Source: Phytophthora hibernalis (Eukaryota > Oomycota > Peronosporomycetes > Peronosporales > Peronosporaceae). From it: a stretch of DNA of 64,000 nucleotides. Of this stretch, positions 1-10,383 are shown one piece after another (the stretch's first letter is position 1; each line of letters opens with the position of its first letter). Both the position numbers and the translations under genes were made by a program. Location: the NCBI GenBank assembly GCA_012656075.1, contig JAAKBF010000092.1:124001-188000 (forward strand), read 5' to 3'. The notes under the pieces are model-generated. The model searched no databases. It had not been told where the DNA came from and was given only the letters and a program-made list of their open reading frames with translations.

Positions 1-8
1 CGACACTA

Positions 9-1619
9 TTGGTCAGCTCCGATGGGGAAAACAACCTCATTCGTCGCAATCTGGAAGGGTACACGCGTTCTGTTCTACAAGACGTCGCGGACCATACTGG
101 CGACCTCAATGAGGGACATCCGGCAATTTACGACCAAGTCGTCGGCGCAGTAGAAACCCCTGAAGTAGGCAAGAAACTGTCCTTCATCGACGGTCCGGAT
201 GGTACTGGGAAATCCACGCTGCTCAAGCATATCCTGGCCAACGTGCGTCTCTCGGGGAAAATTGCGATCGCAGTCGCATCCAGCGGCATCGCCTCTTTGC
301 TTCTTATGGGCGGCTGTACGGCACACTCAACATTCAAGATTCCCCTTAAATTGGATGAAAAGTCTACGTGCTCCGTTACCACCTAAGGGCGTTGGTCCAG
401 CGAGCCAGTTTGATCATATGGGATGAAGCGCCCATGACTTACTGGCATGCTTTTGAGGCGGTGGACAGCACCCTTCGTGATATGAAGAACAACGACCGAG
501 AACCGTTTGGAAGAAAAGTATTGGTTTTGTAAGGTGATTTCCGTCAGATTCAGCCAGTCGTCATCAAGGGAACACCGGCAGAGACGATCGACACCTGTCT
601 GAAGCCCTCGCAAGTGTGGCCGTGCTTCCAACAGTCCCGACTCACTGAGAACATGCGGGTTCAGACAGCCGACTGTACATCTAAAGAGATCGCAGTCTTT
701 TCGGAGTTTCTTCTCCAGGTAGGATGGTCGACATGAAGTCAATCCCACACTCGGAGGGGACTTCATGAAAATACCGCGCGATATGTTGATCGACAACCCG
801 CCCGCTTTCTTCGACGCCGACGCAGAGATCGCGCCGGGTACGGTACCTATTGGTATGAAACGGATGATTGATATCATGTACACTGACGTGAACGACCGGA
901 CCACCGCAACTGACGAATACTTCGCGAACCGCACGATCTTGACAACAACCAACGCAATGGTGCACCGCATCAACCAGGCAGTGGGGCGAAGCTTAGACGG
1001 AGAGGCGTGTGGAGTATCTCCCGGTCGACTCGGTTCAGGACGACGAGGCCTCTCATTTCTTAGAGACAGAGGTTCTGAACACGATTGACATCAACGGGAT
1101 CCCGCCCCATAAATAGGTGTTGAAGTGGGGCCAGCCAATTATGATGATGACGAACTTGAACACCGACCCCGGTTCTCTGCAACAGGACGCGCCTTAGAAT
1201 AAAGTTGCTCACGCCCCACGTCATTCATGCCACGATCAAGACTGGTGAGCGTCAAGGGAATAACGTACTGCTTCCAAGTATCGTCTTCGTTAGTGACGAC
1301 AACGCCCGCGACTTCCCATTCCACCAGCGCCGCAAGAAATTCACAGTCCAGCCCGCGTTTGCCATGACAATCAATAAGGCCCAAGGACAAACGGTGCTCA
1401 AACTGGGACTCTTCTTGGCGACACCATGTTTTTCGCACGGTCAGCTGTATGTGGCGCTCTCCCAGGTCACTTGCGAGATCCAAGATCAATATATTGCTTG
1501 AGTATCCCGATATGGAGGAAGAAGACGGAGTATACACCACGAACATCGTGTGCAGGCATATTTTCAGCACGGCGGAGGAAGACTCTAAGTGCATATACAT
1601 AACTTTGATAATAGTTTAA
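9..1619 (+). pseudogene. Helitron/PIF1-type helicase relic
   Basis: This is a degraded superfamily 1 DNA helicase of the PIF1/Helitron kind, the motor that unwinds DNA during rolling-circle transposition. Motifs appear in the right order: Walker A (GPDGTGKST, about base 196), Walker B (LIIWDEAPMT, about 410), GDFRQIQPVV (about 534), a middle block TTTNAMVHRINQAV (about 945) and the C-terminal signature FAMTINKAQGQT followed by GQLYVALSQVT (about 1,360-1,470). The reading frame is lost: frame 3 ends at 386, Walker B is in frame 2, a TAA replaces a residue just before GDFRQ, and further shifts follow. The open frame has no ATG at the left, so the Rep/HUH part expected in a Helitron would lie outside the window. 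A host PIF1 gene is unlikely, given the decay and the repeat neighbourhood. Confidence 0.85.
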
Positions 1620-1645
1620 TTCATGTCTACATTGGTGTAAACATT

Positions 1646-1742
1646 GGCCCCGGAGCGAAGCGAGGGGGCGGCCCACTAGCTGGGACAAACCATTGCCCTA
1701 CCGCCGCGTAGAGGCGGCAAACGGTTACACCGTTCCTTCTAA
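1646..1742 (+). other. candidate Helitron 3' end (hairpin plus CTAG/CTAA)
   Basis: Helitrons end in a short hairpin followed within about 10-12 bases by CTRR. Just after the helicase relic there is a GC-rich hairpin (GCCCC at 1647-1651 pairing with GGGGC at 1665-1669) and CTAG at 1676-1679. A second pair of small hairpins (1701-1717 and 1720-1734) precedes CTAA at 1739-1742, which is followed by T as Helitron insertion would require. I cannot decide which, if either, is the true terminus. Confidence 0.3.
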
Positions 1743-2009
1743 TTAGTCGTGCTTCGAATATAGTCATGCTTCTGTACCTTTTCGTGACACCACGGACGAC
1801 AAAAGTTAACCAAAAAGTTTTAAAAGGCATAAAGGCAGTGGATTTGAACCGCCCCCACCGAGCTGAAACCAATCATGATCTTACTTTCAATTAACATTTA
1901 ATTTTGTTGTCACAAGATCAATTCAAAAGTTCGACTTTCTCCGACATCTAAAGGCAAGAGGATTTCCAGGCGAGCGCTAAGAAATAGGCTCACTTTATCC
2001 ATATAAGGC

Positions 2010-2215
2010 CGGTGCGCCTGCGTCCGGGCGAGCTCTGAAATTTAAATGAAATGCAATAGCAACCACGTATGTGCATCTTTTTCTGCAGGTTAGGGCTTTT
2101 CAGCGGTGTTTTAGCCGTAAGCGGAGGTGTAAGCCTCGCAGAATAGCCGCTTACAGCCCTGCCGAAGAGGGTGCAACCACTTGCGCTATTGAGGTCCTGC
2201 AAGCGTAGCTTGCTA
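2010..2215 (+). repeat. dispersed repeat, copy A
   Basis: This copy resembles bases 2745-2925 in the same orientation. Shared blocks in the same order are CGAGCTCTGAAATTTAAATG-like sequence near the start, a CTGCAGGTTAGGGCTTTTCA-like block, and a GCGGAGG...AAGCCTCG block. The copies differ by many substitutions and indels, so the family is old. No open frame is conserved between them. Confidence 0.6.
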
Positions 2216-2744
2216 TCCACTTCAAAGTAAATAGTGTAAATATTAGAAGAGTGAAGTTGTGGAGGGTGAAGTGTATTTTGGTATCATAGTGAAAGGTACT
2301 TAGGCTGACATCCAGTTGTACTTCAAGATCGACTACATTAGAGGGAGTATAAGTTGATTAGCACCTCAATATCGTTAGTGAAACATACTCAGTTTGGCAG
2401 AGGAAGTACCAGCTGAGAAGCTCTCTTCTTCGAAGTACTTCGCTTGAAGGCGCTTATTGTACCAGGCCACCTGACTCCAAGCTTGCAGACCTCGTGGTGT
2501 GGACGGGTAGCGATTATGCCACTGTTGATGGAGTTCCGGCTCCTACTGCTATAATGGGGCGCAAATTTCAAATATGTTACGTGAATGTTGAACTAGCACG
2601 TCACATACAACATGCAGCTATTTTACTAGTTCTCGATATATATTTGTGATTGGAGTGAGTTTGTATCCTGTCAGTCTCGGGATCTCTAAATCTAGCAAGT
2701 TGAAGTTGCATTATGAGAGGAATCCAAAGAAAAACATTGACAGT

Positions 2745-2925
2745 AGCGCCGGAGCGAGCTCTGGAATTTTAAATGAAATGGTGAAGTGCACTGCTTTCAT
2801 TAAACACGTACCGGCATCATGTTTCTACAGGTTGAGGCTTTCAAAGCGTTTGCGGAGGTTGAAGCCTCGGCGCTCGTGGCCTTGTCGAAAGCGTACCCTC
2901 TCGCGCCCCTGGAATTTTTTACAAA
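2745..2925 (+). repeat. dispersed repeat, copy B
   Basis: Diverged partner of the repeat at 2010-2215, about 735 bases away in the same orientation. The two share the GCGAGCTCTG..AATTT..AAATGAAATG start, the CAGGTT.GGGCTTTC middle and the GCGGAGGTT..AAGCCTCG end. The family is unknown; it could be a small non-autonomous element or a fragment of a larger one. Confidence 0.6.
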
Positions 2926-4439
2926 GTAGAAGAGTGAGTTTTAACACTGGTGTTGGAGACGAACAAGAGGGGCGTGTAGCAGGTCACATAAGAAAAACGC
3001 TAACACAGTCGGGGAAGCTGGCACTTCTTCAGGTTCTTGCCGAGTGTATTGCGCTTGTCGGCTTGGAAGTATTGTACGTTTAATACATTTATCGCCCTCT
3101 ATTCGTCAAACAAAGCGTTCATGTATTTTCTTAAGTCGCTAAGAATAGAAATGTTATCTCGTCTTCGAGAGTGCAATTCGTCTTCAGTCACTAAAGAAAC
3201 AATTTGTTAACGAATAGTCAGAGCGAATAGCACTTTGCGCGTGTGCTATTCGTTCTCAAGCTTCTTAATTCGTTTCTCAAACTCGCTAAACCTTTACTCG
3301 ATCGACGTTAACTCATCATGTCTGGCCCAAAAACTCGTCATGAAATGACTAGGCTGTGCCAAAATGCCTGAAACTGCAAAAGTGAGAAAGGAGAACATCC
3401 ACGCCGACTAGCTGATCAAGATCGCCTTCACCAGCGTCCCAGTGAAGACGCTCTACTCGACCATCATATCGATGTTCTCTACCTGTACCAGCGTGAGTCG
3501 GCGAAGGCCCGCCAGCGCTGCTCTCGTGTCTGCTGAGCCATGAGTCGGTGGCTGTGGATTTTAGCTTCAACACCACAACTCCGCGAGCCGCAGCACCCTG
3601 GCTGACTGCAACCACATACTGCTGTCTTCTGCCATTACCACACTCGACTGCATTGCGTGGTCGTGGTAGGGCTTTCATGCCGCCATCCACTAGAGTCCCC
3701 TACCAAGCCCAATTCGACCACACGGTGAAAAGGTTCATGCAAAATATACTACGTGTGACACACTACTCGGCGATGTACCGTTTATGCATATATTGGTACC
3801 ACTCTGTGTTGAAGTGGTGACAAGTTGCCGTTGAAGTTAGCTTGACCATTCAAATCTTTTTGGTTATTGACCAAAACAACCACTGTACCAAGGCCAGACC
3901 TCAGTTTAGTGACAATAAATGTCATTATACCATGATTAATAATGTAGTCGTGTTCAACGCCGCTTTGTCTGAGCTAGTGTTTGGAGGTGACTCTCCAGCT
4001 AAAAGTCTTTGTTCTTAGCGACGCACTCTTGCACTAGCGTACTCGCGTCTTTGTGCATTCCATCTAAAGGCGATAAAACCGTACAAACACCCAATAAAAT
4101 GGTCTGGCACACAGATCATGTGCTATCACATAAATCCTGCAGTGCACACACTAAGTATGGGGTTAGCCACACTAAAGTAATCACCTCGCTACGTAAGATC
4201 ACACCAAATGCGGGTGAATACACACTATTAATTCCAGCGAATCGTATCAGAGAATGAAGCGTATTTTCAAACAATTGACACAGAGACTGCCATCTAAACT
4301 CACATCACTTCTCAATCTACGCGAAGCCCCCAATCACCTTCCTTTCCCCTCTCCCTTTTTCTACTCAAGAAATACCCAACATATAACTGGACAACTGTCT
4401 GCAACTACATGCCTCGGGACGATCCCCAGCTGCTAATGA

Positions 4440-5925
4440 AGGACATGAAGTTCTTCCTTCTTATCTTCAAAATCCATTTGGTACCCTGCGTCGTGTGCGC
4501 GATGGCAAGACCGCATAAATTGCGTTACCAGTTGCTGAAGTGCTTCTCTGAGACGTACAAGGCTGCTTCCCAGCATGACGCGTTTTAGTGGCTAGCCAAA
4601 GTGCTGACATGACAAGAGCTGAATCGTGTTACGGTCATGGAGGCTGGCGCTCATGACACGCTCGTAAGAGATCCACGCAAGCCCAAACTTACTCCGAGAC
4701 TGAAGGATTACGGTCGGGAGATGGCGACACAAGGTTTGAAGCCGGCTCGCATTCGCATGGGTATGTCTAGGCGTTTCGGGTTGTCGGAATCCGAATTGCC
4801 AAGTTTGCGGCAAGTTCAATGGTTCTCGAACGCCTTCATCAAGAAAATGCTGAACCGAAACGATGACATTGACGACATCGTGGACCAGGTGTATGAGCTA
4901 TCGTATGGTCCTTCCATTGCTGACACACAGCCGTTTTCGTTCGGATACCAATTAAACGTTCACGGAAAACCCGATCTTGGAAATGGTTCTGACGAACATC
5001 CGTTTTTGGTGGGACTGACGACCAAACGGCTGCTTCAAAATGCAGCCCGGGGTCCGGCATCGTTCGCATTCCATATGGACGACACCTTCAAGCTAAACCA
5101 GGTGGCATATTCAGTGATCGTATGTGGCGTGCCAGACAAGGGCTGCTCATTCCACCTGGTTTCGCTGTTCATCACTTCGCAGAGACTGGAAGTGTTGTAC
5201 GTCAAAGCGCTAGCTGCTCTCCGCAAGGTTTTCACTGCAGTTACGGGTAAGAAAATGTTGCTCAAGTACGTCATGTCGGATGCAGAAGCAGCTCAGCACA
5301 ATGCTCTCGATCAGGCTTTGGTGTGGATTATGAATTTGCGTACCTCCTGTGCTTCTATCTAAAGTGCACGAAATACTCAAAGGCGTCCCACAGAGGTTGT
5401 GCGAAAAGGTGATCGCTGATATTTACGACTTTCATTTCGCTGGAAGTAAAACTGTTTATGACGAACAAGTGGCAATTGTTTTGGCCGAGTGGGGAAGTGA
5501 CGAACTTTTGAAGGGATTTTGAAGCTACTTTAACATTGTGTGGGTTAAGTGCGCGTTCGACCACTGGCAATGCTTCCACACACCTGGTGAGTACGCGACG
5601 ACCAATAACCCAGTGGAGCAATTCAACCGTCTGATCAAGCGTGACTACACACTCCGTACGAAACCTAAGATTGGACCGCTCTTCCAGCTGCTTGCGAACT
5701 GTTACTTACACCAGTCGGTAACCCAAAAAGTTCAAGGACGCCCCCGAAACATCACAACAACTGAAGTGTCGTGTTAACGACTTTCGTCAACGAAACCTGC
5801 TTGTCGACATGACGCCCAGCCGGTCAAGCATCGAGTTCTTGCTCGTTTCGCCGACGCCCAATATTGTCCGTGTCACGTCGCGTGGTTGCGTTCGTGTGTA
5901 TTTGCCTGAGTTGGACCGCAGCCGT
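4440..5925 (+). pseudogene. MULE transposase, truncated by fold-back
   Basis: Mutator-like (MULE) DDE transposase relic. The best open part starts at 4637 and reads a linker (KPKLTPRLKDYG...), then the catalytic core: FHMDDTFKLN carries the first aspartate (about residue 148), VMSDAEAAQHNAL the second (about 215), and TNNPVEQFNRLIK near 5,610 the glutamate. A frameshift lies near 5,345, one TGA interrupts the later frame at 5519-5521, and another shift lies near 5,740. The protein still reads in frame 1 (NDFRQRNLLVDM..., then VTSRGCVRVYLPELDRSRE) up to the fold-back at 5902-5958, which ends it. The SWIM zinc finger usual at the C-terminus of this family is therefore missing. Upstream of 4637 a weak continuation with stops (LRYQLLKCFSETYKAAS) is probably the N-terminal finger region. 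Confidence 0.85.
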
Positions 5926-5958
5926 GAAACCTCTACGGCTGCGGTCCAACTCAGGCAA
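5902..5958. repeat. perfect 24-bp fold-back palindrome with 9-nt loop
   Basis: Bases 5902-5925 are the exact reverse complement of 5935-5958, separated by nine bases (5926-5934). The left arm is coding sequence of the MULE transposase; the right arm is an inverted copy of it. A 24-bp perfect hairpin is far beyond chance in 64 kb, and the lack of mismatches says it is recent. It ends the transposase frame. Confidence 0.95.
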
Positions 5959-6819
5959 TACAGCCGGAGCGTTGACGTGAGTTTGCGGACATATGCAATT
6001 TGTTCATTTTTATCGTGATTGAGACTGCAATATCATAAATAGACACGCAAAATCAACAGAACTCGATGCCCTCTATTTCTAGAGCTCACTTTTGATCAAC
6101 GTTGGAAGATGGCAGCCCACGAGGACCCAGCAGCTACAACCGAGCCCCCACGCGGCGCGTTTCTCGCTTTTTCGAATGGTGCAAACAGCATCTAAAGAAG
6201 CGTGGGTGGGGTCGCCTAGATGAGGCGGCAGTCCGTTACCTGAGGACATGGATACTTATTCCACGCAATTCTACCTCAACAGTCAGCGACGCTATCAAGC
6301 GACTACTCGACGCGGTACCTGAAGCACGCATCACCAAGGCCCGTCTCATTGAGGCAGTTGCAATAGATGATGATGACGGCGAGGATGAATGCGTCCTGCC
6401 AACAGGATTCAATCTACGGAGTAGGCCGACATATCAGATGCGAACCATTCTCGATGTCCAGCGGGTGAATGGTCGCGTGCTGTTCCTGCCGTCATGAATG
6501 CCAACGTGGGAGTGCACCGCAAACCTGCCATCAGATGATTACGGGCAGCGCAAACGACGGAAAGTGAAGCGCCTACAATGAAGCCGAAGCCGTCGAGAAC
6601 TAACAACAAGAACTTGTGCGATGGTCGCAATTATATATTTTCTTAAGCTTACTTAATACAACACACTACACGTTATCGCTTCAAATACTGTGGGCTTGTA
6701 GCGATTGCCATGTAGCCATCAGCCATAGTGGTACAGGGCGAGCCCTTCAACACGCCTTGCACAAGCCACGCAATAACCACTTCGCCCACCCTCTCACTTC
6801 AACAACATCACGGGTTATT
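5959..6819. other. no recognised gene; one unassigned open frame
   Basis: An open frame on the plus strand (6102-6497, 131 codons from a TTG) is rich in Arg and Asp and carries a basic FFEWCKQHLKKRGWGR stretch, but I do not recognise a family. An ATG at 6109 starts a different frame that stops soon after. The rest is unassigned. Confidence 0.35.
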
Positions 6820-7400
6820 TTCTCGTAGTAGCGGGCGGTCGCCGAGCAGGTACTGTGTCCGCCGTGGCACGCCGCGTGTTTCATCATGTCCGCCGGCGCC
6901 TCCGAGGCAGCACTGCATGCACCGTGGCACGCCGATCCATCATGGGTTGTATTGTTGTAGTAGCGGGCGCCGCCGAGCCGGTACTGTATCCACCGGGGTA
7001 CACCGCGCCGTTTCATCTTGTCCGTCGGCGCCTCCGAGGCAGCACTGCATGCACCGTGGCACGCCGATCCATCATTGGTTGTATTGTTGTAGTAGCGGGC
7101 GCCGCCGAGCCGGTACTCTATCCACCGGGGTACACCGCGCCGTTTCATCTTGTCCGTCGGCGCCTCCGAGACAGCACTGCATGCACCGTGGCACGCCGAT
7201 CCATCATTGGTTGTATTGTTGTAGTAGCGGGCGCCGCCGAGCCGGTACTCTATCCACCGGGGTACACCGCGCCGTTTCATCTTGTCCGTCGGCGCCTCCG
7301 AGGCAGCACTGCATGCACCGTGGCACGCCGCGCCGTCATGGGTTGTATTGTTGTGACCGTGGGCGCCGCTGAGCAGGTACTGCGTTCGCCGTGGCACGCC
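6820..7400. repeat. 132-bp tandem repeat (minisatellite), about 4.3 copies
   Basis: The landmark ATTGTTGTAG recurs at 6951, 7083 and 7215, with ATTGTTGTGA at 7347, so the period is exactly 132 bases. Inner copies are nearly identical and outer ones diverged. Because 132 is a multiple of three, frames stay open on both strands across the array (plus strand 6855-7541, minus strand 6747-7628); this openness is not evidence of coding. If coding, the unit is a 44-residue repeat. Confidence 0.92.
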
Positions 7401-7827
7401 GCGCTGGTCGTTGTTTGTCGTGGAAGACGCCGACTGGGAAGTGAAGGGTCCTGTGGACTGGCCGAGCCGCGGGATGGATGGTCCGTCCTTCCACCTGGAT
7501 CGGCCACGTCCACAGATCACATCTGTGTGGTACATAGATGAATTGTGTGTGGAGTGTGGTTGACCGTGTGTTTTTACTAGCACACTTGGTTTTAACACCG
7601 GCGAGATCTTTCGTGTTTGTGTCTTCACGCGAGCTCCATGATGGTACCTTGTTGTAGCAATTCAAATTGGGGCGGAGCCTCTTGACCACCAGACCGCGCG
7701 CATATTTTCAGTCGGTGTGAGCACTTCTTATGCGATACACAGGTATATATTGTTGCCGAAACGAAACTTGGATGTGTTACGTGTGTTGTACGTGTACACA
7801 AAGTCGTTGAGTTGCTGGCGGGCGATT

Positions 7828-8121
7828 TCAGTTGTGTAGCGAGTCATAAACCGCTACAGTAGTGTGGGGGCCAATGGGTTCAACAGAACGAGTAAGCCGG
7901 GAGCAGATCCTATCTTTGTCTCCAAAATAAAGGCCGTTAAAGAGATCTTCGTCGTCATCGTCAGAGTCGTGCGAGTGTGCATCATCATCATCTTCGTAGT
8001 CTGGGTCGGTGATCACGTCATCTGCACAATCCGTGTTTCTTTCTGATCCACTTGGCGACGACACTCCACCACACACTGTGCTAATAATATCGGCATCCGA
8101 AACTTCAGGAGATGATGGCAT
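7828..8121 (-). CDS. acidic hypothetical ORF, possible transposase N-terminus
   Basis: A 97-codon ORF with an ATG at 8121. It is acidic in the middle (DPDYEDDDD...HSHDSDDDDEDLF), Ser-rich at the start and has no membrane segment. Acidic, disordered N-termini like this are common in transposases of the piggyBac type, but no catalytic domain follows, so that is inference. It could be an orphan first exon or a truncated element. The region from here back to the minisatellite has no other gene. Confidence 0.35.
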   Translation of the reverse strand: MPSSPEVSDADIISTVCGGVSSPSGSERNTDCADDVITDPDYEDDDDAHSHDSDDDDEDLFNGLYFGDKDRICSRLTRSVEPIGPHTTVAVYDSLHN

Positions 8122-10383
8122 TTTGACAAATGCGTTTGAAATAGTCCTGCGAGCTAGAGAGGCCTAGTCTGTAACGGACGTGTTTCAACATGAAAGGTCG
8201 TTTCTAGTCAAAGGTCGCTATTGATCTTAAATCCACTTCAGCTAAAAGATCGCCGCTATCTTTTAAAGCTTTAACGGATGAAAACAAAAAGTCCATGGCA
8301 GTGGTACGTCTGAGATCGTACTTAGGTGAGTCTTCGCGATACGTCGAATTGGCGACTGTATGCCCGCTGGCGTCTTAGGTGCCTGTACTACTACCACACA
8401 TACATTGTAATAGATAAACACGTATGGCGAGCGCATGCATGACAGTAGCACTATAGGTAGTAGGCCCAGTTGACGTGGTACAGTATGTATTCTCACTACT
8501 CACGCTACTGTTATTCGACTTCGACTATTATTCTACTGCGACGCCGACCACAAGACCCCCTTCGACGACTGCGCCTTCAATAACAGCACCTCCGACCACT
8601 GCCCAGTCAACTAATAATGTACTGTCTGTGAAGTACCAATGGTACCAGCGGCCTTACAAGCATGTACAGACACACAGAAAGACACGATCCGCAGTTGGTG
8701 TCGCCTCCACAAACAGAAACCGCTATAGCAGCAAGAGATCGCTGCCTCTCATCGCACTACAGTGGTTTCAAACCACCACCAGCATAACTAGGATTTGCGG
8801 TCGTAACCTGCAGTAATTATAAGGGCACATCAGCTATTAACCAGTCAATAAGCAGCCTGGGTCCCAAGACGGCTTTGCTGTTGTGGTGTAGTCGCTTTGG
8901 AAAAAATGGATGGAATACGACGTCGCACTCACCTCACTTCTGCATTCTCCTAGCCCCGTCGCCTTGGTCGTTCCCGCTAGTATTCAGCCAAGGCAACGCA
9001 ACCTGTGTTCCCTCCCTTCCTTCCATTCTCGCGTGGGAGCTACGGTAGCTCTCGTCAAGCTGTGGACACACACACACGGCCAGTTGTTTCTCAAACTGTC
9101 AGCTACTGCTCATGAGACGGGTATTTCTGAATCTTCGTACGCACAGATGTCTTACTCGTTGCGTCCATCTGTCCTCATCCCACTGTCTTCGCATTGCTGC
9201 TCGAAGTTCACGTTGTTGTGACGAAGGGGGAGGGGTCGGACATTTGTAGTGGTTGTGTGTGGTCACAGTCTCGAAAAGACACGAAGTGAGGCCTTATAAA
9301 CGACCTCACAATGTCCATGCTCGCAATTCCTGCTTCCTGCCGAAAACGGCAGCGATGTAATATGTACATATCCAACAAAGACTGATCCAGTTAAGGCACA
9401 ATGGACTCAGTCGTTTCCCAAACGCTGAAGCCACTGCTACTCAGAAACTGCGGCTACACAGGCACTGCATTTCGCTGAACTCGGCCTTGCGGGCGAAAAT
9501 CGTTCGCGCTGCTACGACTGCAGAAATCGCTGCCTGTGAAGCGGAACTCCTGATTCATCCTGCTGCATCCTGCCGTTGCTTCTGTACAAGCAATGTTTGT
9601 TGGTAAACAGTACCCTGGCGGTGAAAAATCGGAGCGCTGCTGCCAAGACAGTAAGCGAAAAAATATATGTACGTTACTAGGTAGCCGCTGCTAAAAACCT
9701 AAAGCCGAGGGTAGGCTAGGCGGGCATGCACTGCACGCACTGGGATGTAGAGCTTACTTCTCGCATCACCTCCGTCAAACCCAGTACCTCGTGTCCCTGA
9801 GAGGTTTAAGCCCTTGGAAGCCCCGGAGTCGCCGTAGTTTCCTCTTCCTGCGGACCTGCAAAGACAATGACGTGCAGTAACGGCGACGACTCGGCAAGTC
9901 TCAATCCAGGTAAGAACGATAGCGAGTACACGTTTGTTGTCCGAGTTCGAGTCACAGGCCATTCCTTTTGGGTTCTGCTTCAGGATGCTATTGGCAATTG
10001 TACCTACGCCTGCAATAACATTACTTCAATATATAACTTGAATGCACTGAAATATTCTTACAAAAGAATGTTTTACCTTTCAATTTTCGATGGCTGAAAA
10101 CAAGTGACATGTTTTCAGCCCTTAATATATATTGATATAGTGTCACCTATACCCCGTAGCAGGCATTCAGACTGTGATAACACGTTTTCAGTGTTTTACG
10201 TCATTCAGTGTTTCCGAAACAGATCTTAAGTAGCAACCTAAACAAGCACTGGCAACTTACCAGTGGGAACTTCAATACTTTAAAGCCAGAAAAACAAAAC
10301 ATTCTGAGCTTCTTCGTGCGGCAGCGCGACTTTGAGTTTCAAAAGAATATAGCTTATTGTAGGAACGACGTGGTTGGAGATAC
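8122..10383. other. no supported gene
   Basis: Several short open frames occur (8475-8816 Thr/Pro-rich, 8910-9221, 9699-9962 on the minus strand) but none has a recognisable motif or a good start context. Sequence composition and microsatellite-like ACACAC and TTC tracts suggest decayed repeat DNA. Confidence 0.4.

Larger units (their letters stand above)
1743..4439. other. non-coding repeat-derived stretch
   Basis: No convincing gene. It contains two diverged copies of one dispersed repeat (listed separately) and an A/T-rich section with scattered stops. A 10-bp hairpin at 3224-3252 is at chance level. Short open frames at 3349-3690 and 3548-3820 overlap on opposite strands, lack recognisable motifs and are probably accidental. 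Confidence 0.5.

Noticed and set aside
1800..1880. Possible tRNA on the minus strand from a GGTTCAAATCC-like T-arm
   Set aside because: No matching acceptor stem, D-arm or anticodon arm at the right spacing.
3224..3252. 10-bp hairpin with 9-nt loop as a third fold-back of the same kind
   Set aside because: A 10-bp hairpin is expected by chance about once in a window this size, and it has no link to a broken gene.
6747..7628. 293-codon minus-strand ORF as a real repeat protein
   Set aside because: It and the plus-strand frame are both open only because the 132-bp repeat length is divisible by three; no signal peptide, start context or outside homology.
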